From UBA1081 sp964613045 (GTDB lineage Bacteria; Bacillota; Clostridia; Oscillospirales; Acutalibacteraceae): DNA of 28,748 nucleotides. The notes beneath the pieces are model-generated. The model made no database searches. It was not told where the DNA came from and saw only the letters and a program-made list of their open reading frames with translations. The stretch is from assembly GCA_964613045.1 (NCBI GenBank), contig CAZTFS010000012.1, positions 1-28,748 on the forward strand. Reading direction: 5' to 3'. Both the position numbers and the translations under genes were made by a program. Positions 1 to 8,517 of this stretch are shown one piece after another; the stretch's first letter is position 1, and each line of letters starts with the position of its first letter.

Positions 1-447
1 GGTGCAGGTCAGCAGTCAAGAATCCATTGTACAAGACTTGCAGGTCAGAAGGCAGATAACTGGCATCTTCGTCAGCACGAAAAGGTTCTTAATCTTCCTT
101 TTAAGGCTGAACTCGGCAGACCCGACAGAGATAACTGCATTGATGTTTACATTTCAGATGACAGTGAAGATGTGCTTGCAGACGGTAACTGGCAACTTTA
201 TTTTACAGAACAGCCCGCAGAGTTTACAAAGGCTGAAAAGAGAGCATATCTTGACTCAATCACAGGTGTTGCACTCGGTTCAGACGCTTTCTTCCCCTTT
301 GGTGACAACATCGAAAGAGCAAGAAGAAGCGGCGTTTCTTACATTGCAGAACCCGGTGGTTCAATCAGAGATGATCAGGTTATCGAAACATGTGATAAGT
401 ACGGCATTGCGATGTGCTTCACAGGCATGAGACTTTTCCACCACTAA
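1..447 (+). CDS. purH: AICAR transformylase (PurH-type), C-terminal part, 5' end outside window
   Basis: Reading frame 1 is open from the first base and codes for about 148 residues, beginning GAGQQSRIHCTRLAG and ending TGMRLFHH. These are the substrate-binding and C-terminal motifs of the formyltransferase half of PurH, which converts AICAR plus 10-formyl-THF to FAICAR in the penultimate step of IMP synthesis. DAFFPFGD and PGGSIRDD are also present. Between RLAG and SDAFFPFGD lies an insert of about 70 residues (NWHLRQH...EKRAYLD) that the short E. coli-type PurH lacks. From memory it is shared by animal ATIC and by stand-alone clostridial AICAR transformylases, so the missing N-terminal part may lack the cyclohydrolase domain. 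It lies 155 nt upstream of purD on the same strand, consistent with a purine operon. The gene is truncated only by the window edge. Confidence 0.9.
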   Translation, partial: GAGQQSRIHCTRLAGQKADNWHLRQHEKVLNLPFKAELGRPDRDNCIDVYISDDSEDVLADGNWQLYFTEQPAEFTKAEKRAYLDSITGVALGSDAFFPFGDNIERARRSGVSYIAEPGGSIRDDQVIETCDKYGIAMCFTGMRLFHH

Positions 448-450
448 TGC

Positions 451-468
451 GAACACCTTGTGGTGTTC
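451..468 (+). other. Small hairpin just after purH stop
   Basis: GAACACC, a 4-base loop, then GGTGTTC form a perfect 7 bp stem three bases after the purH stop codon. It is followed by an A-rich run, not a T-run, so it is not a classical intrinsic terminator on the + strand. It may stabilise the 3' end of the purH message or mark a processing point between purH and purD. Only the hairpin is directly visible; the role is inference. Confidence 0.45.
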
Positions 469-470
469 AA

Positions 471-562
471 AAATAATAGAGAATAAAGAATAGATAATAA
501 ATAAAAATTTTAAAACTTTCCGATTCTGTTCTTTATTCAATATTCTTTCTTCTTTATTCTTT
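471..562. repeat. AT-rich imperfect inverted repeat between purH and purD
   Basis: The arms at 471-500 and 533-562 pair at 24 of 30 positions across a 32-nt loop. The right arm contains two near copies of TTCTTTATTC. The RNA would fold into one long weak hairpin in the purH-purD spacer. Its size and design, with long AT arms made of short reiterated units, recall the palindrome at 13522-13618, although the sequences differ. It could be a small palindromic interspersed element or a local expansion; copies elsewhere in the genome would decide. Confidence 0.5.
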
Positions 563-580
563 AAAGGCGAAAGCCTTTTA
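563..580 (+). terminator. Short GNRA-loop hairpin upstream of purD, possible weak terminator
   Basis: AAAGGC, a GAAA tetraloop and GCCTTT form a 6 bp stem followed by TA and an AT-rich stretch. It ends about 22 nt before the purD start. The T-run is only four bases, so any termination would be partial. It may tune read-through from purH into purD. The hairpin is visible; its function is inferred. Confidence 0.3.
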
Positions 581-602
581 ATTACGAGAAAGGTATGAAT
601 AT

Positions 603-1865
603 ATGAATATTTTAGTCGTCGGTGGTGGCGGTCGTGAACATGCCATCATCAAAAAATTAAAAGAGAATAAATCTATTGAAAAAATATATGCACTTCCCGG
701 TAACGGCGGTATTGCCGCTGATGCCGAGTGTGTGAGTGTCGGTGCAACGGACATCGCAGGTATAGTTGACTTCGCAAAGAACAATAATATTGATTTTGCT
801 GTTGTTGCTCCCGATGATCCTCTTGTACTGGGTGCAGTTGATGCCCTTAACGAAATCGGCATCAAGTGTTTCGGACCTAAGAAAAATGCTGCAATAATTG
901 AAGGCAGTAAAGTTTTCTCAAAGAACCTTATGAAGAAATACGGTATTCCCACAGCAGAATACGAAGTATTCTCCGATATGGAAAAAGCTCTCGAGTACCT
1001 TGAAACAGCCCCCATTCCCACAGTTATCAAGGCTGACGGTCTTGCTCTGGGTAAGGGTGTTATAATCGCAGAAACAAGAGAAGATGCGAAAAAGGCTGTA
1101 AAGGAAATGATGGAGGATAAGGTTTTCGGTGAAAGCGGAAGCAATATCGTTATTGAAGAATTCCTCACAGGTCCCGAAGTTTCCGTGCTTTCATTCACGG
1201 ACGGTAAAGTTGTTGTTCCCATGGTTTCATCAATGGACCACAAGAGAGCAAAGGACAATGATGAAGGTCTTAACACGGGCGGTATGGGAACAGTTGCTCC
1301 CAATCCCTATTACACTGATGTTGTGGCTTCGGAATGTATGGAAAAAATCTTCATTCCAACAATGAATGCGATGAACTCAGAGGGCAGAACATTCAAAGGC
1401 TGCCTTTACTTCGGTCTTATGATAACACCGAAGGGTACAAAGGTTATTGAATACAACTGCCGTTTCGGTGACCCCGAAACACAGGTTGTCCTTCCTCTTC
1501 TTGAAACAGACCTTTTCGAGATTTTCGAAGCAGTTGCCGATGAAAGACTTTCTGAAATTGATGTAAAGTTCAAGGATGAAAATGCATGTTGCGTTATTAT
1601 GGCATCAGACGGTTATCCCTCAAAGTATGAAAAAGGCTATGAAATAACTGTTGATGCTGACATGAACGGTGAACTTTTCGTTGCAGGAGCTAAGACAGAA
1701 GACGGAAAACTTCTTACAAACGGTGGCAGAGTGCTCGGTGTGACCTGTACTGCTCCCACACTCAGAGAGGCTATTGACAAATCATACGGCGAAGTTACAA
1801 AAGTGCATTTCGGCAATGCATATTACCGTAAGGACATCGGTGCAAGAGCACTCAAGGCTAAGTAA
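603..1865 (+). CDS. purD: Phosphoribosylamine--glycine ligase (GAR synthetase)
   Basis: The 420-residue protein catalyses the ATP-dependent joining of glycine to phosphoribosylamine, the second step of de novo purine synthesis, in the cytoplasm. The length is normal for PurD. It opens with the PurD signature MNILVVGGGGREHAI, then LPGNGGIA. The ATP-grasp part carries KADGLALGKGV, EEFLTGPEVSVLSF and SMDHKRAKDNDEGLNTGGMG, and the metal-binding stretch reads EYNCRFGDPETQVVLP. The start at 603 follows a GAGAAAGG ribosome binding site; an ATG at 595 opens only a three-codon frame. Its stop codon abuts the AAAGGTG ribosome binding site of purL, so the two genes are co-transcribed and probably translationally coupled. 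Confidence 0.98.
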   Translation: MNILVVGGGGREHAIIKKLKENKSIEKIYALPGNGGIAADAECVSVGATDIAGIVDFAKNNNIDFAVVAPDDPLVLGAVDALNEIGIKCFGPKKNAAIIEGSKVFSKNLMKKYGIPTAEYEVFSDMEKALEYLETAPIPTVIKADGLALGKGVIIAETREDAKKAVKEMMEDKVFGESGSNIVIEEFLTGPEVSVLSFTDGKVVVPMVSSMDHKRAKDNDEGLNTGGMGTVAPNPYYTDVVASECMEKIFIPTMNAMNSEGRTFKGCLYFGLMITPKGTKVIEYNCRFGDPETQVVLPLLETDLFEIFEAVADERLSEIDVKFKDENACCVIMASDGYPSKYEKGYEITVDADMNGELFVAGAKTEDGKLLTNGGRVLGVTCTAPTLREAIDKSYGEVTKVHFGNAYYRKDIGARALKAK

Positions 1866-1877
1866 AGGTGAATTAAT

Positions 1878-4800
1878 ATGGTATACAGAATATTTGTAGA
1901 AAAGAAAGAGGGACTTGCTCACGAAGCTAATTCCCTTAAAAATGAGATCAATACACTTCTTCAGATAACATCATTAAAGGAGCTTCGTCTTCTTAACCGT
2001 TACGATGTTGAAAATATCGAAAAAGATCTTTTCGATTACTCTGTCGGAACAGTTTTCTCAGAGCCTCAGCTTGACACTGTAACTGCTGAGCTCGAAGCAA
2101 ACGAAGGTGACATTGTTTTTGCTGTTGAATATCTCCCGGGTCAGTTTGACCAGAGAGCAGACTCTGCTGCACAGTGTATCCAGATCATTTCACAGGGTGA
2201 AAGACCCCTTGTAAGAACTGCAAAGATATACGTTATGCAGGGTGATATGACAGGTGCAGAAGTTGAAGCAGTCAAAAAGTATGTTATCAACCCCGTTGAA
2301 AGCCGTGAGGCAACAATGGATATGTTTGACACTCTCAGGGCTGAGTACACAGTTCCCGAAACTGTTGAAACACTCCACGGCTTCAATGACCTTGATGCAG
2401 ACGGTCTTGCAGATTTTGTAAAGAATTATGCTCTTGCAATGGATGCTGACGATATCAAATTCTGTCAGGATTACTTCAAGTCAGAAAACAAGACTCCCAC
2501 AATCACTGAAATCAGAATGATTGACACATATTGGTCAGATCACTGCCGTCATACAACATTCCTTACTACAATTGACAGCGTTAAGTTTGATGATCCTCTT
2601 CTGCAGGCTGCATATGACGAATATGTTGCTGTAAGACAGGAGCTCGGCAGAACAAAGCCCGTAAATCTTATGGATATTGCAACTGTCGGCACACGTTACC
2701 TCAAAGCTAAGGGCAAACTTCCTAAAATCGACGAATCAGAGGAAATCAATGCCTGTACAGTCAAGATCAAGGTTAATGTTGAGGGTGAAGAACAGGACTG
2801 GCTTCTTCTCTTCAAGAATGAAACACATAACCATCCCACAGAAATCGAGCCTTTCGGTGGTGCGGCAACCTGTATCGGCGGTGCTATCCGTGATCCTCTT
2901 TCCGGCCGTTCATATGTATACGCAGCAATGCGTGTAACAGGTGCAGGTGACCCCCTTGTTCCCGTTCAGGATACAATGAAGGGTAAGCTTCCTCAGAGAA
3001 AGATCGTTACAACTGCAGCTGCAGGTTATTCATCATACGGTAATCAGATAGGTCTTGCAACAGGTCAGGTTGATGAACTATATCACCCCGGTTATGTTGC
3101 AAAGAGAATGGAGATAGGTGCTGTTATTGCTGCTGCTCCCGCAGAGAATGTAAGACGTGAATGTCCCGATCCCGGTGATATTGTTATCCTCTTAGGCGGC
3201 AGAACAGGTCGTGACGGCTGCGGCGGTGCAACAGGTTCTTCAAAATCTCATACACTCGAATCACTTGAAAGCTGCGGTGCAGAGGTTCAGAAGGGTAATG
3301 CTCCCGAAGAAAGAAAGCTCCAGAGACTTTTCAGAAATGCAGAAGCTTCAAGACTTATCAAGCGTTGTAACGACTTCGGTGCAGGCGGTGTTTCTGTTGC
3401 TATCGGTGAGCTTGCAGACGGTCTTGAAATCGACCTCAATGCAGTTCCCAAGAAGTATGAAGGTCTTGACGGTACAGAGCTTGCGATCAGTGAATCTCAG
3501 GAGAGAATGGCTGTTGTTGTTGAAGCAAAGGATGTAGAAAGATTTGTTGAAATCGCAACAAGCGAAAACCTTGAAGCAACTGTTGTTGCTCGTGTTAAGG
3601 CTGAGCCCAGACTTACAATGACATGGAACGGCAACGTTATTGTTGACCTTTCAAGAGAATTCCTTAACTCAAACGGTGCTGCAAAGCACATTGATATAAG
3701 ACCTGAAAATCCCAAGGCTTATGAAAAGAAAATTGTTCCCGGCTTTAAAGACGGCTACAAGGCTCTTGCAGGCGACCTCAATGTCTGCTCAAAGAGAGGT
3801 CTTTCAGAGCGTTTCGACTCAACAATCGGTGCAGGAACGGTTCTTATGCCTTTCGGCGGTAAGAATCAGCTCACTCCCATTCAGGCAATGGTAAACAAGG
3901 TTTCTGTTGAAAAGAAGCACACAGACACATGTTCATTTATGGCATGGGGCTACAATCCCTTTATAATGGAAAAGAGCCCCTACCACGGTGCATATCTTGC
4001 AGTTGTTGAATCAGTTGCAAAGCTTATCGCATCAGGTGCATCCTTTGAAGATGTATACCTCACATTCCAGGAATACTTTGAGAAGCCCGAAAAGAATCCT
4101 GCTCGTTGGGGCAAGCCTCTTTCAGCACTCCTCGGTGCTTTCAAGGCTCAGATGGATTATGAAATCGCATCGATCGGCGGTAAGGACTCAATGAGCGGTA
4201 CATTTGAAGATATTGATGTTCCTCCCACACTTGTTTCATTTGCTGTCACAACAGGCAATGTCAACGATGTTGTTTCTCCCGAATTCAAGTCGGCAGGTCA
4301 CAAGGTTGTTATCCTTAAGCCTGAATATGACGAAAACGGACTTCCCACAGCAGAATCAGAAAAGAAGCTCTTTGATGAAGTTTATGCACTTATCAAAGCA
4401 GGTAAGGTTGCCGCTTGTTATACTCCCGGTTACGGCGGTATTGCAGAAGCAGTCATGAAGATGAGCTTCGGTAACAGCATCGGCTTTGAATATAACGAAG
4501 AATTTGAAATTGATGATATCTTCGGTTACAATTACGGTGCATTCATTCTTGAACTCACAACAGAAGACGAAATCGGTGAAGTTCTCGGTCATACTTGCCT
4601 TGAAGAAACAATCAAGTACGGCAATGACGAAATCGAACTTGCATCTCTTCTTGACATTTATGAAAATAAACTCGAACCTATTTTCTCATGCAACATTGAG
4701 CAGGGTGAAAAGGAAATCGAAGCATTCAGCTATAATGCTGAAACAAGAGTTGCCCCCGCAATCAAGGTTGCAAAGCCCAAGGTTCTTATTCCCGTATTCC

Positions 4801-5570
4801 CCGGCACAAACTGTGAATTTGATACAGCAAAGGCTCTTATGACTGCAGGTGCAGACCCCGAAATCTTTGTTGTAAAGAATCTTTCAGCTTCTGCAATCGC
4901 TGAATCGGTTGATGCATTTGCTGAAAAGGTCAAGCAGTCACAGATAATCTTTATTCCCGGTGGTTTCTCCGGTGGTGACGAGCCCGACGGTTCAGGTAAG
5001 TTCATTACAGCATTCTTCCGTAACGGTGCTGTCAAGGAACAGGTTCACGAGCTTCTGAAAAACCGTGACGGACTTATGGCAGGTATCTGTAACGGCTTCC
5101 AGGCTCTTATCAAACTTGGTCTTGTACCTTACGGCGAGATTATCGACACTGATGAAAACTGCCCCACACTTACATATAACACCATCGGCAGACATCAGTC
5201 CAGACTTGTAAGAACACGTATCGCTTCAAATAAGTCCCCCTGGCTTATGAACACAAATGTGGGTGATGTTTACACTGTGCCCATTTCACACGGTGAAGGC
5301 AGATTCCTCTGCTCAGACGAGCTTGTCAAAAAACTTGCCGAAAACGGTCAGATTGCTACACAGTATGTTGACCTCAACGGCAATCCCACAGCAGACATTC
5401 ACTTCAATCCCAATAACTCCGTTTGTGCTATCGAAGGTATTACATCACCCGATGGCAGAGTATTCGGTAAGATGGGTCATTCAGAAAGAATCGGTCACGG
5501 TCTTTATAAGAACGTTGACGGTGATTTCAATATCGGAATGTTCGATGCTGCTGTCAAGTATTTTAAATAA
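1878..5570 (+). CDS. purL: Phosphoribosylformylglycinamidine synthase, single-chain
   Basis: This 1230-residue FGAM synthase converts FGAR, glutamine and ATP to FGAM, the fourth step of purine synthesis. It is the large single-chain form found in many Clostridia and Bacteroidetes, not the PurL/PurQ/PurS complex of Bacillus. The synthetase part contains HNHPTEIEPFGG (about residues 317-328) and GGRTGRDGCGGATGSS. The second half begins about residue 650 with GAGTVLMPFGGKNQ. A class I glutaminase domain starts near residue 968 (VLIPVFPGTNCEFD), with GGFSGGDEPDG, the nucleophile Cys1071 in GICNGFQ, and the probable His1201/Glu1203 pair in GHSER. Only 12 nt separate it from purD. It is the last gene of the operon, followed by an intrinsic terminator. 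Confidence 0.98.
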   Translation: MVYRIFVEKKEGLAHEANSLKNEINTLLQITSLKELRLLNRYDVENIEKDLFDYSVGTVFSEPQLDTVTAELEANEGDIVFAVEYLPGQFDQRADSAAQCIQIISQGERPLVRTAKIYVMQGDMTGAEVEAVKKYVINPVESREATMDMFDTLRAEYTVPETVETLHGFNDLDADGLADFVKNYALAMDADDIKFCQDYFKSENKTPTITEIRMIDTYWSDHCRHTTFLTTIDSVKFDDPLLQAAYDEYVAVRQELGRTKPVNLMDIATVGTRYLKAKGKLPKIDESEEINACTVKIKVNVEGEEQDWLLLFKNETHNHPTEIEPFGGAATCIGGAIRDPLSGRSYVYAAMRVTGAGDPLVPVQDTMKGKLPQRKIVTTAAAGYSSYGNQIGLATGQVDELYHPGYVAKRMEIGAVIAAAPAENVRRECPDPGDIVILLGGRTGRDGCGGATGSSKSHTLESLESCGAEVQKGNAPEERKLQRLFRNAEASRLIKRCNDFGAGGVSVAIGELADGLEIDLNAVPKKYEGLDGTELAISESQERMAVVVEAKDVERFVEIATSENLEATVVARVKAEPRLTMTWNGNVIVDLSREFLNSNGAAKHIDIRPENPKAYEKKIVPGFKDGYKALAGDLNVCSKRGLSERFDSTIGAGTVLMPFGGKNQLTPIQAMVNKVSVEKKHTDTCSFMAWGYNPFIMEKSPYHGAYLAVVESVAKLIASGASFEDVYLTFQEYFEKPEKNPARWGKPLSALLGAFKAQMDYEIASIGGKDSMSGTFEDIDVPPTLVSFAVTTGNVNDVVSPEFKSAGHKVVILKPEYDENGLPTAESEKKLFDEVYALIKAGKVAACYTPGYGGIAEAVMKMSFGNSIGFEYNEEFEIDDIFGYNYGAFILELTTEDEIGEVLGHTCLEETIKYGNDEIELASLLDIYENKLEPIFSCNIEQGEKEIEAFSYNAETRVAPAIKVAKPKVLIPVFPGTNCEFDTAKALMTAGADPEIFVVKNLSASAIAESVDAFAEKVKQSQIIFIPGGFSGGDEPDGSGKFITAFFRNGAVKEQVHELLKNRDGLMAGICNGFQALIKLGLVPYGEIIDTDENCPTLTYNTIGRHQSRLVRTRIASNKSPWLMNTNVGDVYTVPISHGEGRFLCSDELVKKLAENGQIATQYVDLNGNPTADIHFNPNNSVCAIEGITSPDGRVFGKMGHSERIGHGLYKNVDGDFNIGMFDAAVKYFK

Positions 5571-5588
5571 GCATAAATAACATAAAAC

Positions 5589-5627
5589 CACCGCAGTTAC
5601 AGTTAAAAGCAGCTGCGGTGTTTTTTT
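5589..5627 (+). terminator. Intrinsic terminator of the purine operon
   Basis: CACCGCAG at 5589-5596 pairs perfectly with CTGCGGTG at 5613-5620 around a 16-nt loop, and seven Ts follow at once. It lies 19 nt after the purL stop. This is a textbook rho-independent terminator on the + strand. Confidence 0.93.
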
Positions 5628-5656
5628 AGTCGCATCAGACGAGCTATACACTAAAA

Positions 5657-5684
5657 TACATTCGTAGAAATGTTTTATTATAAT
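5657..5684 (+). promoter_or_regulatory. Possible weak sigma-A promoter for the XRE-type regulator
   Basis: TATAAT at 5679-5684 is a perfect -10 box in the 98-nt space between the purine terminator and the regulator gene. The -35 region is poor (TACATT at 5657-5662, 16-nt spacer). A promoter is needed here because a strong terminator lies upstream, but the -35 assignment is uncertain. Confidence 0.35.
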
Positions 5685-5725
5685 TAATTTGTAATTAAAC
5701 ATTTTCAAAAGGTGAGACATTATCT

Positions 5726-5950
5726 ATGTATTATAAAAGATTAAAAGAATTGAGAGAAGATAACGATAAATATCAAAAAGAAATTGCGGCAATATTGAAT
5801 ATAACACAGCAACAGTATCAACTTTATGAGACAGGAAACCGAGCATTGCCGATAGATCTGCTCAAAGAACTCTGCAAATATTATAATGTTTCTGCTGGTT
5901 ATATTCTTGAGCTTACGGATGACGAGGGAAGCAGAAACCCGAAGCATTAA
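5726..5950 (+). CDS. Small XRE-family helix-turn-helix regulator
   Basis: This 74-residue protein is almost entirely a Cro/C1-type DNA-binding domain. It shows KRLKELREDNDKYQKEIA, the turn and recognition helix around LNITQQQYQLYETGNRALP, and the closing helices LLKELCKYYNVSAGYILELTD. It has no effector or dimerisation domain beyond that. AAAAGGTGAG at 5707-5716 gives a good ribosome binding site. It stands alone between the purine operon and the convergent rhamnosidase gene, so its target cannot be read from context. Such minimal XRE proteins often bind their own promoter, but no clear operator palindrome was seen. It may be a chromosomal regulator or a remnant of a mobile element. Confidence 0.85.
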   Translation: MYYKRLKELREDNDKYQKEIAAILNITQQQYQLYETGNRALPIDLLKELCKYYNVSAGYILELTDDEGSRNPKH

Positions 5951-5986
5951 CAGAAAATAAAGGAGCAAGATCGATCACATTATCAT

Positions 5987-6022
5987 AAAAAACTAACCGC
6001 CCTGTTGTCAGACAGAGCAGTT
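5987..6022 (-). terminator. Intrinsic terminator for the rhamnosidase transcript
   Basis: Read on the - strand, AACTGCTCTGT and ACAGGGCGGTT pair over 11 positions when two U-G wobbles are allowed, with a 6-nt loop. Two bases later comes TTTTTT (5992-5987). The wobbles pair only in the - strand RNA (the + strand has C-A mismatches there), which fixes the direction. It lies about 180 nt beyond the rhamnosidase stop and close to the end of the convergent XRE gene. Confidence 0.7.
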
Positions 6023-6081
6023 ATGAAAAGTGATCCGTTAAAACCGCTTTCAGCAGTTACCTGTTGATTGCATTTTGAGAG

Positions 6082-6127
6082 AAAGCCGCAGATTTGTCAA
6101 GCGTTTTTTGGCAATTTGCGGCTTTTT
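6082..6127 (+). terminator. Intrinsic terminator for the XRE-gene transcript, possibly bidirectional
   Basis: AAAGCCGCA at 6082-6090 pairs perfectly with TGCGGCTTT at 6117-6125 around a 26-nt loop, followed by more Ts on the + strand. The opposite strand has only TTTCTCTC after the stem, so termination should favour + transcripts. The rest of the 5951-6205 spacer holds the - strand terminator at 5987-6022 and no visible gene. Confidence 0.75.
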
Positions 6128-6205
6128 ATCGTTTTCTTCCGAAGTCTTTGACTTTGTTTTTTCTTTGCCGAACAATAATTTATCTCACCGATAAATTCTG
6201 ATTTA

Positions 6206-8392
6206 TCAATTGCCGAAAACGTGTGTGCCGGCTTCAATTTCCGTGGTTTCGCCGTTAAGGATGACAGTTGCGGTACAGCCTTCGGGAACGGTGAAAGAGT
6301 AGGTGACTTTGCCGTTTTCTCTCTTCCATTCTGACTTGACCGTGCCGTGTCTTGACTCAATTGAAGCTTTTACGAAATCAAGTCTGCTGTCGGTAAGGGG
6401 AGCGAAAATAATATGCTCAAAAGCGGGCTTGCTTTCATCTGTTTTGATACCTGCCGCATCGCCGTAGAGCCAGTCTGCAACTGAGCCGTAAGCATAGTGG
6501 TTGAAGGAGTTCATTGAAGTGCTCCACATTGTGCCGTCCTCACGCATACCGTCCCAATGCTCCCAGATGGTCGTTGCACCCATTTTGACGGAGAAGAGCC
6601 ATGAGGGATATTCTTCACGAAGAAGCAGACTGTATGCAGTTTCGGTGTAACCGTTGTCGCTGAGAGCATGAAGAAGATAGGGCGTACCAACAAAGCCTGT
6701 TTTCAGATGTCCGCATTCACAGACAAGCTCATTGAGCTGTTTTGCAGTTTCGGGGATATTGTCACTGATTCCGAAATGACATGCAAGTACACATGCTGTC
6801 TGTGTAGCGTATTCGTCAGTGATCCTGCCGTCTTTCATGTATTTGTTTCTGAATGATCTTATGAAATTATCACGCATTTCAGGGTAGTGCCCCGGATCCT
6901 CACCGCAAAGAGCACATGACTTAATGTAGATCTCACTTGAATAAATGAAATAAGCCGTTGCGATAAGGTCTTTGTCAGTTCCGTTGCTGCAATCCTCGGC
7001 ACTTGAACCGTCAAGGTTGAGCCAGTCGCCGAAGTGATGTCCCTTTGCCCAAAGATCGTCCCATGTGTGATATTCGATATATTCAAGGAAATCAGCCATA
7101 GATTTAAGTGAATCCTTGAGTATCTGTTTGTTGCCGTAGGTCTGATATATCTGCCACGGACAGATCGTTGCGGCATCTGCCCATGCGGCTGAGCATTCAT
7201 CATCGGGTTCGAAAACATTGGGGATAACATGAGGCACTGCACCCCAGCTTGTCTGATCGGCTCTGAGGTCTGCAAGCCATTTGATGAAGAATTTTTCAAC
7301 ATCGAAGTTGTACGAGGCTGTTTTTACAAAAACCTGTGCATCACCTGTCCAGCCGAGCCTTTCGTCACGCTGAGGACAGTCTGTGGGTACATCGAGGAAG
7401 TTACCCTTCTGTCCCCATATAACATTGCTGAAAAGCTGATTTACTCTTTCGTCCGAACATTCAAAATAGCCTGTTCTCTTCATGTCTGAATGAACAACTA
7501 TTGCAGTGAAATTCTCTTTTCTGACTTCATCGCTCCAGTTTTCAAGTTTTATGTAGCGGAAACCGAAGAAATTGTATGCTGGCTTGCAGATGTGCTCTTC
7601 ACCGTCACATATAAATGCTGCCTCAGCCTTTGCACTGCGGTAATTGTCATTATAGAAATTTCCGTCGGCATCAAGAACCTCAGCATGATGAATAACAGCT
7701 TTTTCCCCCTTGTTACCTTTAATCTTAAACTGAACATAACCTGTCATATTTTGTCCGAAGTCGATAACAGTCTCGCCCTTGGGAGTGATGATAATTTCCT
7801 TTGCAGGCAGATATTCATGCTCGGTGATCTTTTCGCCCGCACGGTCAATAAGATTATCCGTACAGCAGGGGAACGGAGTTGAAGCTACGGGTTTGTCGTC
7901 AACAAATGACGGGTCGTATGTGTAGCCGTTATAGAGATGAGAATAAACCGTTTTGCCCTTACGGCTCAGCCAGCTTTCATCTGTGTAGAGAATTTCAGAT
8001 GTACCGTCAGCGTATTCTATTTCAATGGCGGCAATAACAGCAGTCTCGCCGATACCGAGGAATTTATGCTGAAGCTTAGAGGCATTGAAACGGGGAAAAC
8101 CCTTCCAACCGGGAGCAACACCCATAACGACAGTATTGTTTTCATTCAATAAAGCTGTAATATCGTATGTTTCTACCTGCAGATGCTTCTGATAAGCAGT
8201 CCAGCCGGGTGTAAGAGTCTGATCTCCCACCTTTTTACCGTTAATTATAATATCATAAACGCCGTAAGCGGTGGCTTCCATCGTAGCCGAGCTGACAGGC
8301 TTCTCAATGCGGAATTCTTTTATAAACTCAGCAGAAGCTTCTTCGATTATCTTTGTGCTTTTAATCCACTGAGCATTCTGTATGTTTTTCAT
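6206..8392 (-). CDS. Alpha-L-rhamnosidase, glycoside hydrolase family 78
   Basis: The protein has 728 residues from the ATG at 8392, chosen because AAGGAG sits 10 nt before it; an upstream in-frame ATG at 8434 has no such site. GH78 enzymes remove terminal alpha-L-rhamnose from plant polysaccharides and glycosides by inversion. N-terminal beta domains contain GVYDIIINGKKVGDQTLTPGWTAY and DFGQNMTGYVQFKIKGNKGE, both typical of the family. The (alpha/alpha)6 catalytic domain starts after TGYFECSD. It carries DCPQRDERLGWTGDAQ at residues 338-353, where Glu344 is in the place of the general acid. WEHWDG and SFNHYAYGSVADWLYG are near the end. No signal peptide is visible, so it probably acts on imported rhamnosides in the cytoplasm. 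It is monocistronic with its own promoter. Confidence 0.93.
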   Translation of the reverse strand: MKNIQNAQWIKSTKIIEEASAEFIKEFRIEKPVSSATMEATAYGVYDIIINGKKVGDQTLTPGWTAYQKHLQVETYDITALLNENNTVVMGVAPGWKGFPRFNASKLQHKFLGIGETAVIAAIEIEYADGTSEILYTDESWLSRKGKTVYSHLYNGYTYDPSFVDDKPVASTPFPCCTDNLIDRAGEKITEHEYLPAKEIIITPKGETVIDFGQNMTGYVQFKIKGNKGEKAVIHHAEVLDADGNFYNDNYRSAKAEAAFICDGEEHICKPAYNFFGFRYIKLENWSDEVRKENFTAIVVHSDMKRTGYFECSDERVNQLFSNVIWGQKGNFLDVPTDCPQRDERLGWTGDAQVFVKTASYNFDVEKFFIKWLADLRADQTSWGAVPHVIPNVFEPDDECSAAWADAATICPWQIYQTYGNKQILKDSLKSMADFLEYIEYHTWDDLWAKGHHFGDWLNLDGSSAEDCSNGTDKDLIATAYFIYSSEIYIKSCALCGEDPGHYPEMRDNFIRSFRNKYMKDGRITDEYATQTACVLACHFGISDNIPETAKQLNELVCECGHLKTGFVGTPYLLHALSDNGYTETAYSLLLREEYPSWLFSVKMGATTIWEHWDGMREDGTMWSTSMNSFNHYAYGSVADWLYGDAAGIKTDESKPAFEHIIFAPLTDSRLDFVKASIESRHGTVKSEWKRENGKVTYSFTVPEGCTATVILNGETTEIEAGTHVFGN

Positions 8393-8424
8393 AGGATCAG
8401 TTCTCCTTTTTGTTTTGTATTTTG

Positions 8425-8453
8425 ATTGTAACACAAGAAACGGAAAAATGCAA
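8425..8453 (-). promoter_or_regulatory. Sigma-A promoter of the rhamnosidase gene
   Basis: On the - strand TTGCAT (8453-8448), a 17-nt spacer and TACAAT (8430-8425) form a good sigma-A promoter. It lies just upstream of the AAGGAG ribosome binding site, giving a short leader of about 25 nt. It is back-to-back with the ABC-transporter promoter at 8489-8517. Confidence 0.75.
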
Positions 8454-8488
8454 CGAGTGATATTTTATTGTTTATTTATCTTTTAATC

Positions 8489-8517
8489 TTGATATAAATT
8501 ATACATTGTGGTATTAT
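8489..8517 (+). promoter_or_regulatory. Sigma-A promoter of the ABC exporter operon
   Basis: TTGATA at 8489-8494 and TATTAT at 8512-8517 are separated by exactly 17 nt and lie about 40 nt before the first exporter gene. The -35 elements of this promoter and the divergent rhamnosidase promoter are about 35 nt apart, so a protein bound between them could affect both. Confidence 0.75.

Noticed and set aside
578..1303. Long open frame (241 codons) on the - strand opposite purD
   Set aside because: It is a shadow of purD: no ribosome binding site, a low-complexity Ser/Pro/Leu-rich product, and complete overlap with a well-conserved gene.
8393..8434. Upstream start for the rhamnosidase
   Set aside because: It covers the -10 box of the predicted promoter, while the ATG at 8392 has AAGGAG at correct spacing.
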